A stretch of 58,231 nt of DNA from Nostoc sp. UCD121 (GCF_014222285.1 NZ_JACKZS010000025.1:1-58231); one strand, 5' to 3'; shown: positions 17,728-27,969, counted from the first letter of the stretch. A program made the numbers and translations. Notes: generated by a model not told the origin, from the sequence alone.

Positions 17728-19242
17728 ATGCTTCCCCGTGTTAGAGCGCCAGAATTACCACAAAATTACTCTTGGCTTAATACCGATAAACCTTTGTCTC
17801 TTAAACAACTCAAGGGTAGAGTCATAATTTTAGACTTTTGGACATACTGCTGTATAAATTGTCTGCATATTCTGCCAAACCTGAAATATTTAGAGCAGAA
17901 ATATAAAGATATTCTTACCGTTATCGGTGTTCATTCTGCCAAATTTGACAACGAAAAAGAAACAGAAAATATTCGCCAAGCTATCCTGCGCTACGACGTT
18001 GAACACCCAGTTATAGTTGACAGCAATTTTCGACTTTGGGAAGAATATGCTGTACGTGCTTGGCCTACCTTAATAATTATTGATCCAGAAGGTTACGTGA
18101 TTGCTCAGATTTCTGGCGAAGGGAACCGTGACACTTTAGACGAGTTGATTCACAAGTTAATTCAGCAACACCAGGATAAAGGCACGATTAATTTTCAAGA
18201 ACTTAGTTTGATATTAGAAAAACAGCGCCAGCCATTAATTACTCCCCTAGCTTTTCCTGGTAAAGTTTTAGCTACCGAAGCGGGTTTGTTCATCGCTGAT
18301 TCTGGACATCATCGCCTGATTATGAGTAGCTTCGACGGCGAAATTCTGCATTTAATTGGTACTGGAAAATCTGGCTTAACCGATGGTGCTTTTAACGAAG
18401 CGCAGTTTTTTGCACCACAAGGAATGGCTTATGATGCAGAAAATCAAATTCTTTATGTTGCTGATACAGAAAATCATACCCTTCGGCGAGTTGACTTGAA
18501 GCGTCAAGTTGTAAGTGCGATCGCAGGAACTGGTGAACAAAGCCGGAATATTCATCCTCATAGCGGTGCTGGTTTAGAAACCCCGCTAAATTCTCCTTGG
18601 GATTTAGTGAAAGTGGGAAATACCTTATTTATTGCAATGGCTGGGCCGCATCAAATCTGGGAAATGGATTTAGAAACTAGCATGATTAAAACTTATGCTG
18701 GTACTGGTGCAGAAGCTTGCGTTGATGGTTCACTTACCGAATCTGCCTTTGCTCAACCCAGTGGTATTAGCACCGATGGAAAAGAATTATATATCGCTGA
18801 CAGTGAAGTTAGTTCAATTCGTGGTGTGGGAATTGTAGAACCTTATCAAGTGCGAACCGTTTGCGGTAGTGGGGGTTTATTTGGTTTTGGTGACGTTGAT
18901 GGACAAGGTGAAGATGTCCGTTTACAACATTGTTTAGGAGTGGAATTTGCTCAAAATTTTTTGTGGGTAGCAGATACCTACAATCACAAAATTAAATTAG
19001 TTAGTCCTAGTGGCAATTGTCAAACAGTTTTGGGAGATGGTACTGCTGGTTTACAGGATGGACAAGGTAAAAATACTCGTTTTTTTGAACCTTCGGGATT
19101 GACTGCTAGCGGTTCATATCTATATATTGCTGATACTAATAACCACTCTATCCGCCACGTAGATTTGAATACCTTTGAGGTAACAACGTTAGAATTTATT
19201 GGGTTGTGCGCGCCAGATGTTTGTATTCCGTCAAATTTGTAG
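17728..19242 (+). CDS. Thioredoxin-like (TlpA type) plus NHL-repeat protein
   Basis: This 504-aa protein resembles animal NHLRC2 and its bacterial relatives. Residues 1 to about 150 are a thioredoxin/TlpA fold with the redox site CCINC in FWTYCCINCLHILPN. From about 175 to the end there are NHL beta-propeller blades with the recurrent pattern LYVADTENHTLRRVD / LWVADTYNHKIKLV / LYIADTNNHSIRHVD. No signal peptide is seen, so it should be cytoplasmic. The function is unknown, but a redox domain joined to a propeller suggests a thiol-based interaction role. Start ATG 17728 is supported by conserved-looking sequence from residue 4. Confidence 0.88.
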   Translation: MLPRVRAPELPQNYSWLNTDKPLSLKQLKGRVIILDFWTYCCINCLHILPNLKYLEQKYKDILTVIGVHSAKFDNEKETENIRQAILRYDVEHPVIVDSNFRLWEEYAVRAWPTLIIIDPEGYVIAQISGEGNRDTLDELIHKLIQQHQDKGTINFQELSLILEKQRQPLITPLAFPGKVLATEAGLFIADSGHHRLIMSSFDGEILHLIGTGKSGLTDGAFNEAQFFAPQGMAYDAENQILYVADTENHTLRRVDLKRQVVSAIAGTGEQSRNIHPHSGAGLETPLNSPWDLVKVGNTLFIAMAGPHQIWEMDLETSMIKTYAGTGAEACVDGSLTESAFAQPSGISTDGKELYIADSEVSSIRGVGIVEPYQVRTVCGSGGLFGFGDVDGQGEDVRLQHCLGVEFAQNFLWVADTYNHKIKLVSPSGNCQTVLGDGTAGLQDGQGKNTRFFEPSGLTASGSYLYIADTNNHSIRHVDLNTFEVTTLEFIGLCAPDVCIPSNL

Positions 19243-19337
19243 AATGATCATTTTACCCAAAAACGTAAAGAAAAACTTTGTATTTGCGTGTCTGGGTATG
19301 ATATTTTAAACAATAATTTTTTAGAGCGATCGCTTAT

Positions 19338-20381
19338 ATGCAATTAGTAATTTTTGATGTTGATAGTACACTAACAAATACATACAAAATTGATGAAAAT
19401 TGTTTTGTACGCGCTCTTGCATTAGAATTTGGTATTTTTGGTATAAATACAAATTGGACTGAATACAGATACACCACAGATTCTGGAATTACCCAGCAAA
19501 TTTTCCAAGAAAAATTAGAACGTCTTCCTTTAAGTGAAGAGTTAGTAAGACTAAAGGCACGTTTTGTTAGTCTACTTCAGGAAGCTTTTATTAACAACCA
19601 AGATTTATTCAATGAAATTCCTGGTGCTGCAAATATATTAGCTAGTTTACAGCTAAACCCTGATTGGGGTGTTGCGATCGCAACTGGTGGGTGGCGTGAG
19701 TCTGCTAAACTAAAACTTCAAAAAGCTAACTTAGAAATAGAAGGTATCCCCTTGGCTTCAGCTAATGATGCACTTTCACGAGAAGATATTATTAAAACAG
19801 CTATTATCAAAGCAGAGAAGTTTTATCAAGTTGAAAAATTTCAGAAAGTCGTTTTTGTCGGTGATGGTGTTTGGGATGTAAAAGCAGCCTATGGCTTGAG
19901 TATTGCTTTTATTGGGATAGGTGATAAAAAATTAACAAGTGTAGGCGCTACAAGAGTAATTAAAGACTTTACAAATTTCGAGGATTTTCTGAAAATATTA
20001 CAAGATGCAGCAATTCCTAGATTATCTATGAACACCATTCTCCACATTACCAAACGCCAACAATGGGAACAAGCAAAAAATCTCGGCACATATCGCGCTG
20101 ATTCATTAGAGAGTGAAGGTTTTATACATTGTTCCAAATCAACGCAAATACTCAAAGTTGCAAAGAGATTTTTTAATAGTCAAAAAGATTTAGTACTACT
20201 TTTTATTGATTCTGAGAAAGCAGAAGCTGAAATTCGTTATGAAGAGGCTGAAATTGGCGAATTATTTCCTCACATTTATGGTGAGTTAAATATTGATGCT
20301 GTGTATCAGGTGGTTGATTTTGAAGCTGCGGAAGATGGTTTGTTTGAGTTGCCGCAAGAAGTTATAGATTTAGAAGAATAA
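19338..20381 (+). CDS. HAD-family phosphatase fused to DUF952
   Basis: Two proteins that usually occur separately are joined in one 347-aa frame. Residues 1 to about 225 are a HAD hydrolase: motif I FDVDSTLTN (nucleophile and acid Asp), motif II around IATGG, and motif IV VFVGDGVWDVKAA. Residues 231-347 are a complete DUF952 domain (ILHITKRQQWEQA, SEGFIHCS, FPHIYGELNIDAVYQV), beginning at an internal Met that could be an ancestral start. DUF952 is often annotated as glutathione S-transferase-like without proof. Substrates are unknown; the fusion suggests the two steps act on one compound. Confidence 0.9.
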   Translation: MQLVIFDVDSTLTNTYKIDENCFVRALALEFGIFGINTNWTEYRYTTDSGITQQIFQEKLERLPLSEELVRLKARFVSLLQEAFINNQDLFNEIPGAANILASLQLNPDWGVAIATGGWRESAKLKLQKANLEIEGIPLASANDALSREDIIKTAIIKAEKFYQVEKFQKVVFVGDGVWDVKAAYGLSIAFIGIGDKKLTSVGATRVIKDFTNFEDFLKILQDAAIPRLSMNTILHITKRQQWEQAKNLGTYRADSLESEGFIHCSKSTQILKVAKRFFNSQKDLVLLFIDSEKAEAEIRYEEAEIGELFPHIYGELNIDAVYQVVDFEAAEDGLFELPQEVIDLEE

Positions 20382-20503
20382 CGAACCGCAGAGGCGCGGA
20401 GAACACGGAGGAGAGATGGAGAGAATTTACCTCTGTACAAACAAAATTTCAGTCCAAATTAAGGTTTTAAAACCCACCTCTTTCGGTTTTGCTTGTGTAG
20501 ACT

Positions 20504-20581
20504 AGGTTTCTAACCACCCAAATAAAGAGATTCCGCGCTTTACTTAAAGAACGGGGAATTAATAATCCAGAGCAATTGTGA
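20504..20581 (+). pseudogene. Possible 3' remnant of a gene coupled to the RluA-type gene
   Basis: An open frame just before the pseudouridine synthase reads FLTTQIKRFRALLKERGINN, then PEQL and a TGA. That TGA overlaps the GTG start of the next gene (GTGA). It has no start codon and is stopped upstream by a TAG at about 20498. The sequence looks protein-like and the overlap is typical of coupled genes, but I cannot name a family. It could be coincidence. Confidence 0.3.
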
Positions 20582-21615
20582 CCGAATTTAATTTACAAAT
20601 CCAAGAAAATAGCAATGGCTGCGCCAACGCCAAGGGCGAATGCTTGTCTTCTCATATAGAGGATGCAGCACCTAGCTTACTTCCCTCCAGTAATACGATA
20701 CACTGCACCGACACTAAAGGCGATCGCATTGACCGTTTCCTTTCCCAAGAATTACCAGATTTATCCCGTTCGCGCATCCAACAGTTAATCGAACAGGGTA
20801 ACGTCCAACTTAATGACAAAGTTTGCACATCTAAGAAGATTAATATCAAGCTAGGCGATCGCATCACTCTAGAAATACCAGAAGCACAACCCCTAGAACT
20901 GCTAGCAGAAGATATCCCTTTAGATATCCTCTACGAAGATGACCAATTACTTATTCTCAACAAACCCGCAGGCTTAGTTGTCCATCCCGCACCCGGTCAT
21001 CCAGATGGCACGCTGGTAAATGCTTTATTGGCTCACTGTCCCAATTTACCAGGGATTGGCGGAGTCCAACGTCCGGGAATTGTGCATCGATTGGATAAGG
21101 ATACTACGGGAGCAATTGCGATCGCAAAAACAGAAGTTGCCCATCATCACCTACAAGCTCAACTCAAAGCTAAAACCGCACGCAGAGAATACTTAGGCGT
21201 GGTTTACGGTGCGCCAAAAGTTGAGAGTGGCACAATTGACTTACCCATTGGTCGCCATCCACAAGACCGCAAGAAAATGGCTATTATGCCTATTGAACAA
21301 GGCGGACGATCTGCCGTCACTCATTGGCAAGTATTAGAACGCCTCGGTAATTTCACTTTAATTCGTTTCCAACTAGAAACTGGACGCACCCATCAAATTC
21401 GTGTGCATAGCGCCAAAATGGGTAATCCCATTGTCGGCGACCCAGTTTATAGTTCTGGTCATTCAGTGGGCGTAAATTTGTCCGGTCAAGCACTACACGC
21501 TTGGCGGCTAAGATTACAGCATCCCCTATCCGGCGAGATGATTGAGGTGACAGCTACCCCTCCCCCCCAATTTACAAAACTTTTAGAGATGCTAAAAAGA
21601 CGAACTACACTTTAG
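20578..21615 (+). CDS. RluA/RluD-family pseudouridine synthase
   Basis: This enzyme converts uridines in RNA, probably large-subunit rRNA, to pseudouridine. Residues of about 48-100 form an S4 RNA-binding domain (RIDRFLSQELPDLSRSRIQQ), then the catalytic domain has the active-site Asp in GIVHRLDKDTTG and the later LETGRTHQIRVH. The size and S4 domain favour RluD over RluA. The first 45 residues, Cys- and Ser-rich, have no family counterpart and are partly encoded by a gccaacgccaagggcg repeat-like stretch. The true start may lie downstream, but no ATG occurs before the S4 domain. It starts with GTG. Confidence 0.9.
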   Translation: MTEFNLQIQENSNGCANAKGECLSSHIEDAAPSLLPSSNTIHCTDTKGDRIDRFLSQELPDLSRSRIQQLIEQGNVQLNDKVCTSKKINIKLGDRITLEIPEAQPLELLAEDIPLDILYEDDQLLILNKPAGLVVHPAPGHPDGTLVNALLAHCPNLPGIGGVQRPGIVHRLDKDTTGAIAIAKTEVAHHHLQAQLKAKTARREYLGVVYGAPKVESGTIDLPIGRHPQDRKKMAIMPIEQGGRSAVTHWQVLERLGNFTLIRFQLETGRTHQIRVHSAKMGNPIVGDPVYSSGHSVGVNLSGQALHAWRLRLQHPLSGEMIEVTATPPPQFTKLLEMLKRRTTL

Positions 21616-21848
21616 CTCATCCCAGGCATACAAAGCACACTATTTTACAAACATTGGGCATTAACAAAAAACCATACCCAATTCCCAATTCCCAATTCCC
21701 AATTCCCATTAACAACTAGCGTGCATTAGACATGGGATAGAGTCTGTTTCACTAGTTATACCTAAATGAAACTCCTACATAACCCAAGACTCATGCACGC
21801 TATAAAATGATCAAAGCGATGTACGAGACAGCCGCCGACCAAAAATCG
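21616..21848. repeat. Intergenic STRR (CCCAATT)n between rluD-like and cpcG genes
   Basis: Tandem CCCAATT heptamers run from 21677 to about 21709. The rest of this convergent gap has no gene. A short gtgcat.. tgcacgc inverted pair flanks 21720-21800. Confidence 0.6.
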
Positions 21849-22616
21849 TTACTTAATTCCAGCTAACTGGCGATAAGGTACAGACTTTTCGATATCGATG
21901 TTGAATGACGAGATTCTTTGTGGCGTGTTGCCAGTCGCATTGACACTTTGTGCCATAGTCAAGAATAGAGCTGGATCGCCAGCTTTTGGCTTTTGCTCTT
22001 GTGGAAGGAATCTGCGTACTTCGACCTGCCAAATGATTTGGGGGAAACCCAGTTTGGCACGGTGGTAATCTTCGTATCGCGGAGATTTGATGTTAAATGG
22101 TAACTCACCTGTAGATTGAGATGGTAGTATCCGACGGCGCTGATAGGGCACTGTGGAATATCCAAAATTGCTCAGGTACTCTTCAGTGTTGAGAACTTCA
22201 TCAACAAAGCCTACAATACCCTTGGTAGCGACCACAATAGACCAAGCGATTTTTTCCCGCTCGTTATATGGGTCGCGTCCTAGAACGCGCTGAATTACTT
22301 GCTCAACAAAGCGGTAATTATTATTGAGGTCGTAGAAGCTTCTCTTAAAGGTATCGGAAAGCACCAATCCACGAACAAAGTCCCGTACTGTAATTTGTCC
22401 ATTACGGAGTTGGGACTCTAAATATGTTTCGCGATCGGCAGCAAAAGCATAAAAGAAAAGTTGACGATATGCTGCTTCAATCAGATCGCCTAAATCTGAT
22501 GGAGACAGGATATTGTCTGTAGTAAAAATCCTGGGCTGTTCATCACCCGGTACTTCATATCCAGCAACACGCTGGTTTTGACTTGAAGGTTGATATTCTA
22601 ACAGAGGAATTGCCAT
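21849..22616 (-). CDS. cpcG: Phycobilisome rod-core linker CpcG
   Basis: CpcG joins peripheral phycobilisome rods to the allophycocyanin core on the cytoplasmic face of the thylakoid. This 255-aa protein begins [17 protein letters not shown], the hallmark of CpcG, and residues of about 20-180 are the PBS linker domain ([36 protein letters not shown]). The C-terminal part has the basic [20 protein letters not shown]. It lacks the C-terminal hydrophobic helix of the membrane CpcG2/CpcL type, so it should be the conventional core-linked form. It stands alone beside phycoerythrin genes rather than in a cpc operon. Other cpcG copies probably exist elsewhere. Confidence 0.95.
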   Translation of the reverse strand: MAIPLLEYQPSSQNQRVAGYEVPGDEQPRIFTTDNILSPSDLGDLIEAAYRQLFFYAFAADRETYLESQLRNGQITVRDFVRGLVLSDTFKRSFYDLNNNYRFVEQVIQRVLGRDPYNEREKIAWSIVVATKGIVGFVDEVLNTEEYLSNFGYSTVPYQRRRILPSQSTGELPFNIKSPRYEDYHRAKLGFPQIIWQVEVRRFLPQEQKPKAGDPALFLTMAQSVNATGNTPQRISSFNIDIEKSVPYRQLAGIK

Positions 22617-23000
22617 TCTAAAGCCTCCATGTTCTTAATTAAAGTTAACAACTTTAAATCACATATTAAGGGAGTAGTTGTATCAGAACCTCAGATTCTG
22701 ATAAATTTTCACGAAACTTAACTAAGGGTGATTTTAAGTATTGGTATGAAAAACGATTAGCACACTGGATTTAACTCATAGCTAATCAATAAAAAAAAGT
22801 AGTGCAACTTCCAGCTTAATAGTTACTGTAAATGACTAAAAAATTTTATTCGCATATTTCAGATTAGAAGATTGAGTTTCACTTTTTTTAATTGAAGCAA
22901 TAAAATTTAACATTTTGCAAAAGAAATTAATCAAGGATTGGGAATTGGGAATTGGGCAATAGGCATTGATTATTCCCTATCCCCCTGCCCCCTGCCCCCT
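22617..23000. other. cpcG upstream region with STRR tail
   Basis: No gene was seen. It must hold the cpcG promoter in its left part. Simple repeats of GGGAATTGGGCAATAGGCA and CCCCTGC type occupy 22932-23002 just after the metalloprotease-like gene. Confidence 0.5.
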
Positions 23001-23546
23001 TCAACCACCTATCCAAAATTCCAGGGGATCTATGGTTGACTTACAGTAAGGCCAGCTACGCAAAGTTGTTTCCATTCCTTCCTCCCAGTAGGGTGGTTCT
23101 AATCCCAGTCCTAAACATAGATGAGATAGGATGCTAGCAAACTGCTGATTGTGACCAAAGTCTCCTAGATGGGCATGAGCATATTCGTGGACGACTACAC
23201 CAAACCAGTCTTTAGGTGCAACTCGACCAACATCTACCAAAATAGTGATTGGATTTGTGAGAATATTGCACAGCCCGTCTATACCAAAAGATTGAGCTAT
23301 GGGCACTGCAAAAATTTGGATATGGCGACGCTCTTGCGGATGAAAACACTCATGACAAACTTCTAAATAAGCGTTGATCTGAGCGTTTACGGTGTTAATA
23401 TTTTCGCCAATCCAAGTACAAATGGGGATGCGATCGCGCAGGTTATCGAACACATCCACCATCCCCGGCTCTAGGGCAAGTCTCTGCACCCGATGCAGAT
23501 AATCTTGCCCACGAATAAAAGCATCACTCTGCTTGAGATAATTCAC
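23001..23546 (-). CDS. HExxH metalloprotease-like protein of the phycoerythrin locus
   Basis: This 181-aa soluble protein has a zinc-protease signature HEYAH at residues 120-124 within VVVHEYAHAHLGDFGHNQQF. A later Glu pair (PPYWEEGM, about 155) could supply a third metal ligand. The middle part has LEVCHECFHPQERRH. No signal peptide or membrane span is visible. It starts with GTG, and that GTG overlaps the TGA of cpeS (GTGA, 4 bp), so the two should be co-translated. I recognise no named family beyond the motif. Cleaving or checking apo- or holo-phycoerythrin, or handling a lyase partner, is a guess from position only. Confidence 0.8.
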   Translation of the reverse strand: MNYLKQSDAFIRGQDYLHRVQRLALEPGMVDVFDNLRDRIPICTWIGENINTVNAQINAYLEVCHECFHPQERRHIQIFAVPIAQSFGIDGLCNILTNPITILVDVGRVAPKDWFGVVVHEYAHAHLGDFGHNQQFASILSHLCLGLGLEPPYWEEGMETTLRSWPYCKSTIDPLEFWIGG

Positions 23547-24148
23547 CAGCCCAAAACTGAATAAAATTGTCTTTTTTCTACATCCTGTCCTTGTGCGGAT
23601 GTCACCTGTTCTGTATTGGGAACCTCAATAGAACCTTCAATGCGGCTTTCGGTACAAAATGATGCCGTGCTGAAGCCACCAAAGCGTTTTACTGTACTGG
23701 TTCGCAGTCGCATATTTGGGCTGGCAAACCAGAATCTTTCAATGGAACTCATTGTTTCATATTCGGTTGTCAATACTAATCCATCTTCATCATCCATGTG
23801 AAAAAGACCAACTACAGGCACTATTTCGGCATAACCTCTTTCGCGCAGTAATTTGCCAGCCCTGGGGTTATCCTCATCAGGCACGATCGCAAATATAGTT
23901 TTCCCCTGATGGTTCTCTTCATTCTCTCTATCCCAAGCCATTGTGCCTAGCCAACGCACACGTGACCCTCCTACTGAAAGGCTGGGGTCAATTTCGTGAT
24001 ACTGGCACAGTTCAATGATTTCTGGATGATTGGCTTCCAGAGTTTCTACCTGTATATCCGATTCTCCCGTCTCTGAGCGCTTGAACGCCAGATGATGAGT
24101 TGCTCGTTGCGATCGCCACTTACCAGCACTTAGCTGAAAAAATTCCAT
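23543..24148 (-). CDS. cpeS: Phycobiliprotein lyase, CpeS/CpcS family
   Basis: CpeS-type lyases are beta-barrel (lipocalin-like) proteins that attach bilins to the Cys-82-equivalent of beta subunits; next to cpeBA the likely reaction is phycoerythrobilin onto CpeB Cys-83. The family opening MEFFQLSAGKWRSQRATHHL is clear, followed by GGSRVRWLGTMAWD and the C-terminal ERFWFASPNMRLRTSTV. About 201 aa. An upstream in-frame TTG (24160) exists, but the family alignment starts at ATG 24148. It is translationally coupled to the metalloprotease-like gene and divergent from nblA. Whether it is CpeS proper or a broader CpcS lyase cannot be settled without alignment. Confidence 0.88.
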   Translation of the reverse strand: MEFFQLSAGKWRSQRATHHLAFKRSETGESDIQVETLEANHPEIIELCQYHEIDPSLSVGGSRVRWLGTMAWDRENEENHQGKTIFAIVPDEDNPRAGKLLRERGYAEIVPVVGLFHMDDEDGLVLTTEYETMSSIERFWFASPNMRLRTSTVKRFGGFSTASFCTESRIEGSIEVPNTEQVTSAQGQDVEKRQFYSVLGW

Positions 24149-24457
24149 TGCGTCTATCAATCTTCTGACTCCTACTTATGACTCCTGCGGATGATGTTAT
24201 ACGTGTTTTTTATTTTTACAGTTATTGGTATATAAACATTCTAAACATTACAGCGATTAGCGATCAGCTTCAACAAACTTCCTATGAAGGGTTAGATAGA
24301 GATGTTGTTACACTATTGTAAATTTTTATGGTGGTGATTACTTATAGCTTGACAATATAGACAGTTTAATATCTAAGTGCTAAAATATTTGAAAGCGATC
24401 GTCTTCACATTACTAGTAACAACCGATACCTTCGATTCAGTCAATCAGAGGAGTGTA

Positions 24458-24628
24458 ATGATGGATTTTCCAGTCGAATTAACATTAGAGCAACAGTTTC
24501 GCTTACAAAACTTGAAAGACCAAGTAAAGAATTTGAGTCAACAAGAAGCTCAAGAATTTTTATTAGAAGTTTTACGGCAGATGATGGTAAAAGATAATTT
24601 GGTCAAACATCTTTTAAAACAAGCTTGA
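24458..24628 (+). CDS. nblA: Phycobilisome degradation protein NblA
   Basis: NblA is a small helical adaptor that binds phycobiliproteins and brings them to Clp protease during nutrient starvation. This copy has 56 aa: PVELTLEQQFRLQNLKDQVK, then NLSQQEAQEFLLEVLRQMM and a terminal VKHLLK, matching the family along its length. The frame is open further upstream, but AGAGGAG (24447-24453) sits correctly before the ATG at 24458, so the short form is right. It lies directly upstream of cpeBA, an arrangement known from Tolypothrix PCC 7601. A TTGACA box at about 24350 may belong to its promoter. Confidence 0.93.
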   Translation: MMDFPVELTLEQQFRLQNLKDQVKNLSQQEAQEFLLEVLRQMMVKDNLVKHLLKQA

Positions 24629-24654
24629 TCGAATAAAAAAAGAATATTTTTTCC

Positions 24655-24702
24655 TTAAGACTTACGCAGTGGCAGAGTTCCGTTGAAATGCGTAAGTCTT
24701 AA
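24655..24702. terminator. Perfect 14-bp inverted repeat after nblA
   Basis: TTAAGACTTACGCA (24655-24668) pairs exactly with TGCGTAAGTCTTAA (24689-24702) around a 20-base loop. It ends 74 bp after nblA and stands between nblA and the strongly expressed cpeB, so it could act as a terminator. Its shape also fits a small palindromic mobile repeat of Nostoc type. Confidence 0.7.
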
Positions 24703-25490
<788 letters not shown>

Positions 25491-25570
25491 TTGCTAATCG
25501 CTAATGTCTTAAGCCTATTAGTCAAGCCAACTGAAATACAAAACCCGATCACATCTAATCTGGAGTATAA

Positions 25571-26071
<501 letters not shown>

Positions 26072-26121
26072 TAATAGGGATTGACTAGACGTAGACGAGC
26101 GATCGTTATACTCTAAAACTC

Positions 26122-26180
26122 AGGGACTCTCAGTCTGTTGCTTTGCCTCTATCTGGTTGAGTGATTGATCAAGAGTCCCT
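26122..26180 (+). terminator. Hairpin downstream of cpeBA
   Basis: AGGGACTCT (26122-26130) and AGAGTCCCT (26172-26180) are exact complements enclosing a 41-base loop, 50 bp after cpeA. It has no clear T run, so it may stabilise the cpeBA mRNA or slow transcription into cpeZ rather than end it fully. Confidence 0.5.
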
Positions 26181-26202
26181 CAGTTGTAACTAATTCGTAA
26201 TA

Positions 26203-26301
26203 CTTCTCTACGAGAGGCTGCACCCTAAGCGTAGCTATGCCGCAGGCTTTACGGCTACGCTCAGTACAAGTTCGTAGTTTGTAATTCGTAATTCGTAATT
26301 A
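26203..26301. repeat. Dispersed palindromic repeat plus STRR (GTAATTC)n
   Basis: A GC-richer unit (acttctctacgagaggct .. gcgtagctatgccgcaggc) related to copies at 225-345 and 37811-37863 is followed by GTAATTC heptamers at 26281-26301. It lies between cpeA and cpeZ. Confidence 0.65.
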
Positions 26302-26342
26302 ATGATTGAACTTGGGGGATTTCAACAGGAAAATTTTCTTTT

Positions 26343-26951
26343 ATGACAATAGATTCATTATTTGAACAGTTGAAACACCCCAACCCTAATCTGCGGGAAC
26401 GAGCCATGTGGGAACTGGCTGAGGTTCGGGATGAAAATACTATTTCTCGCCTGATGGGTATTTTGGATGAAGAAGATGTGACTTACCGTCGTGCTGCTGT
26501 TAAGGCACTGGGTGCTATTGGTACAGATGCTGTCCCATCATTGGTAGATTCATTAGTAAATAGCGAGAATGCAACCATTCGGGGCAGTTGTGCTAAGGCT
26601 CTGGCACAGGTTGCTGCGAACCATCCCGATGTTCCTTTCCCGGATGAGGGCTTACAGGGATTAAAAACAGCGCTCAACGATCCAAATGCGGTTGTCTATA
26701 TTGCATCTGTAATGGCACTGGGTGAAATTGGTTCTCCTGCCTTTGAGATTTTGACTGAGGCTCTGAAAACAATAGATAATGTTGCGCTGGCTGTGGCAAT
26801 TGTTAATGCACTGGGTTCGATGGGTGATATGCGGGCAGTGGAAGTGTTGACAGCATTAACTAATGATGAATCTGCCGATACGTATGTTCGTGAATCAGCA
26901 GTGAGTGCTTTGCCCCGATTAGATCAGGTGATTAATTATAAAAGAGGATAG
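26343..26951 (+). CDS. cpeZ: Phycoerythrin lyase-associated chaperone-like protein CpeZ
   Basis: CpeZ is a HEAT-repeat protein of the CpcE/CpcF clan that works with CpeY at the alpha subunit and helps keep CpeB foldable. This copy has 202 aa made of about five HEAT-like helical pairs (LRERAMWELAEVRDENTISR; TYRRAAVKALGAIGTDAVP; VVYIASVMALGEIGSPAF; VALAVAIVNALGSMGDMRAV; TYVRESAVSALPRL). The size and the start MTIDSLFEQLKHPNPNLRER fit CpeZ. It lies downstream of cpeBA on the same strand beyond a repeat-rich 271-bp gap, and its 3' end faces the convergent cpeF-like gene 88 bp away. Confidence 0.88.
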   Translation: MTIDSLFEQLKHPNPNLRERAMWELAEVRDENTISRLMGILDEEDVTYRRAAVKALGAIGTDAVPSLVDSLVNSENATIRGSCAKALAQVAANHPDVPFPDEGLQGLKTALNDPNAVVYIASVMALGEIGSPAFEILTEALKTIDNVALAVAIVNALGSMGDMRAVEVLTALTNDESADTYVRESAVSALPRLDQVINYKRG

Positions 26952-27039
26952 CGATCGCACTCTTCTTCTGTCTAAATTATCTTGGGAGCAATTTCAGCCA
27001 GTAGACTGCTATAAGCAAATTGGTCAAAAGTACTGGTCA

Positions 27040-27945
27040 TTACCAAGCATTTTCCTCTAACTGTCTCTCAATTTGAGAAATCGCCAACTCGATCACCACC
27101 TGAACTCCTGCTTCCTGTTCTTGGGTTAATGCAACTTGTAAGGGTTCTAAAGCAGTGCGATCGCCAATTTTCATTAATGCCAGAGCCGCCGCTTTTCGAG
27201 TTTCCCAATCGGGATGAAGCAGTAACTCAACTAGATTAGGAATCGCTGGTTGATAAGCCAGACTGCCCAAAGCAGATGCCGCTTCACACCGCACCATTAG
27301 GGATGAATCAGTGAGAGCGTTCACCAGAATGTGAAATGCTCCTTCTTCAGTACCTTCTTCAGCAATTTTAGCGATCGCACCCACCACCGCAGCGCGAACA
27401 TCAGCCGAGTCTGAGTTAATTTCTCGATATAAATGCTCCTTCGCCTCTGCTCCAATAAATCCCAGCGCCCACACAGCATGTCCTTTAGCACTTTCTGGAT
27501 ACTCAGTTGACGCTAAAATTTTCAGCAATGCTGGCACAGCTGCCTCACCGATTTTGGCAAGTCCTCCTACCGCAGAGGTTTTGACCACTGTATCTTCATC
27601 ATTTAGGAGAGCATTAACCAAAGTGGGAACTGCGATCGGATCGGCAATCAGTGTCAGGGTTTTGGCACTGGCTCTGCGTACAACTGGGTTGGGGTGATTT
27701 GCCACAGCTTCCATTAACAAAGGGGTCGCTGGTTTACCGACTTTACCCAACGCCTCTGCAAAACTCAACCTAACCATCCCCCGTGAGTCTCCCATACTCT
27801 CAATCATCTGCTTGAGTAGCTCTTGGTCATCAGGGTTGAAGGAGTTTAAGGCTAATTGCTCATTAACTGCTGCTAGTATTGCATCAGTTTCTGCCTGGGA
27901 AAGATGTAACGAATCTTCTCCGGATTGAGTTTTCGATTCGAGCAT
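27040..27945 (-). CDS. cpeF: Phycobilin lyase of the E/F clan, probably CpeF
   Basis: This 301-aa all-HEAT-repeat protein has the motifs of E/F-type bilin lyases (MVRLSFAEALGKVGKPATPL; VVRRASAKTLTLIADPIAVP; AKGHAVWALGFIGAEA; VRAAVVGAIAKIA; MVRCEAASALGSLAYQPAIP). In Fremyella CpeF attaches the doubly linked phycoerythrobilin to the CpeB Cys-48/59 pair, and the CpeB here has that pair (C51/C62). The CpeF name rests on length, island context and general similarity. MpeV/MpeU-like relatives are alternatives. A 79-aa gene sits 24 bp upstream on the same strand, so the two look like an operon. Confidence 0.78.
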   Translation of the reverse strand: MLESKTQSGEDSLHLSQAETDAILAAVNEQLALNSFNPDDQELLKQMIESMGDSRGMVRLSFAEALGKVGKPATPLLMEAVANHPNPVVRRASAKTLTLIADPIAVPTLVNALLNDEDTVVKTSAVGGLAKIGEAAVPALLKILASTEYPESAKGHAVWALGFIGAEAKEHLYREINSDSADVRAAVVGAIAKIAEEGTEEGAFHILVNALTDSSLMVRCEAASALGSLAYQPAIPNLVELLLHPDWETRKAAALALMKIGDRTALEPLQVALTQEQEAGVQVVIELAISQIERQLEENAW

Positions 27946-27969
27946 TATGACTTATAGCTAAATGGATTA

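Noticed and set aside
21849..22616. Membrane-type CpcG2/CpcL linker
   Set aside because: No C-terminal hydrophobic helix is present, so it is the conventional CpcG.
24377..24457. A 27-residue hydrophobic N-terminal extension of NblA
   Set aside because: The NblA family is about 55-65 aa, and AGAGGAG sits right before the downstream ATG.
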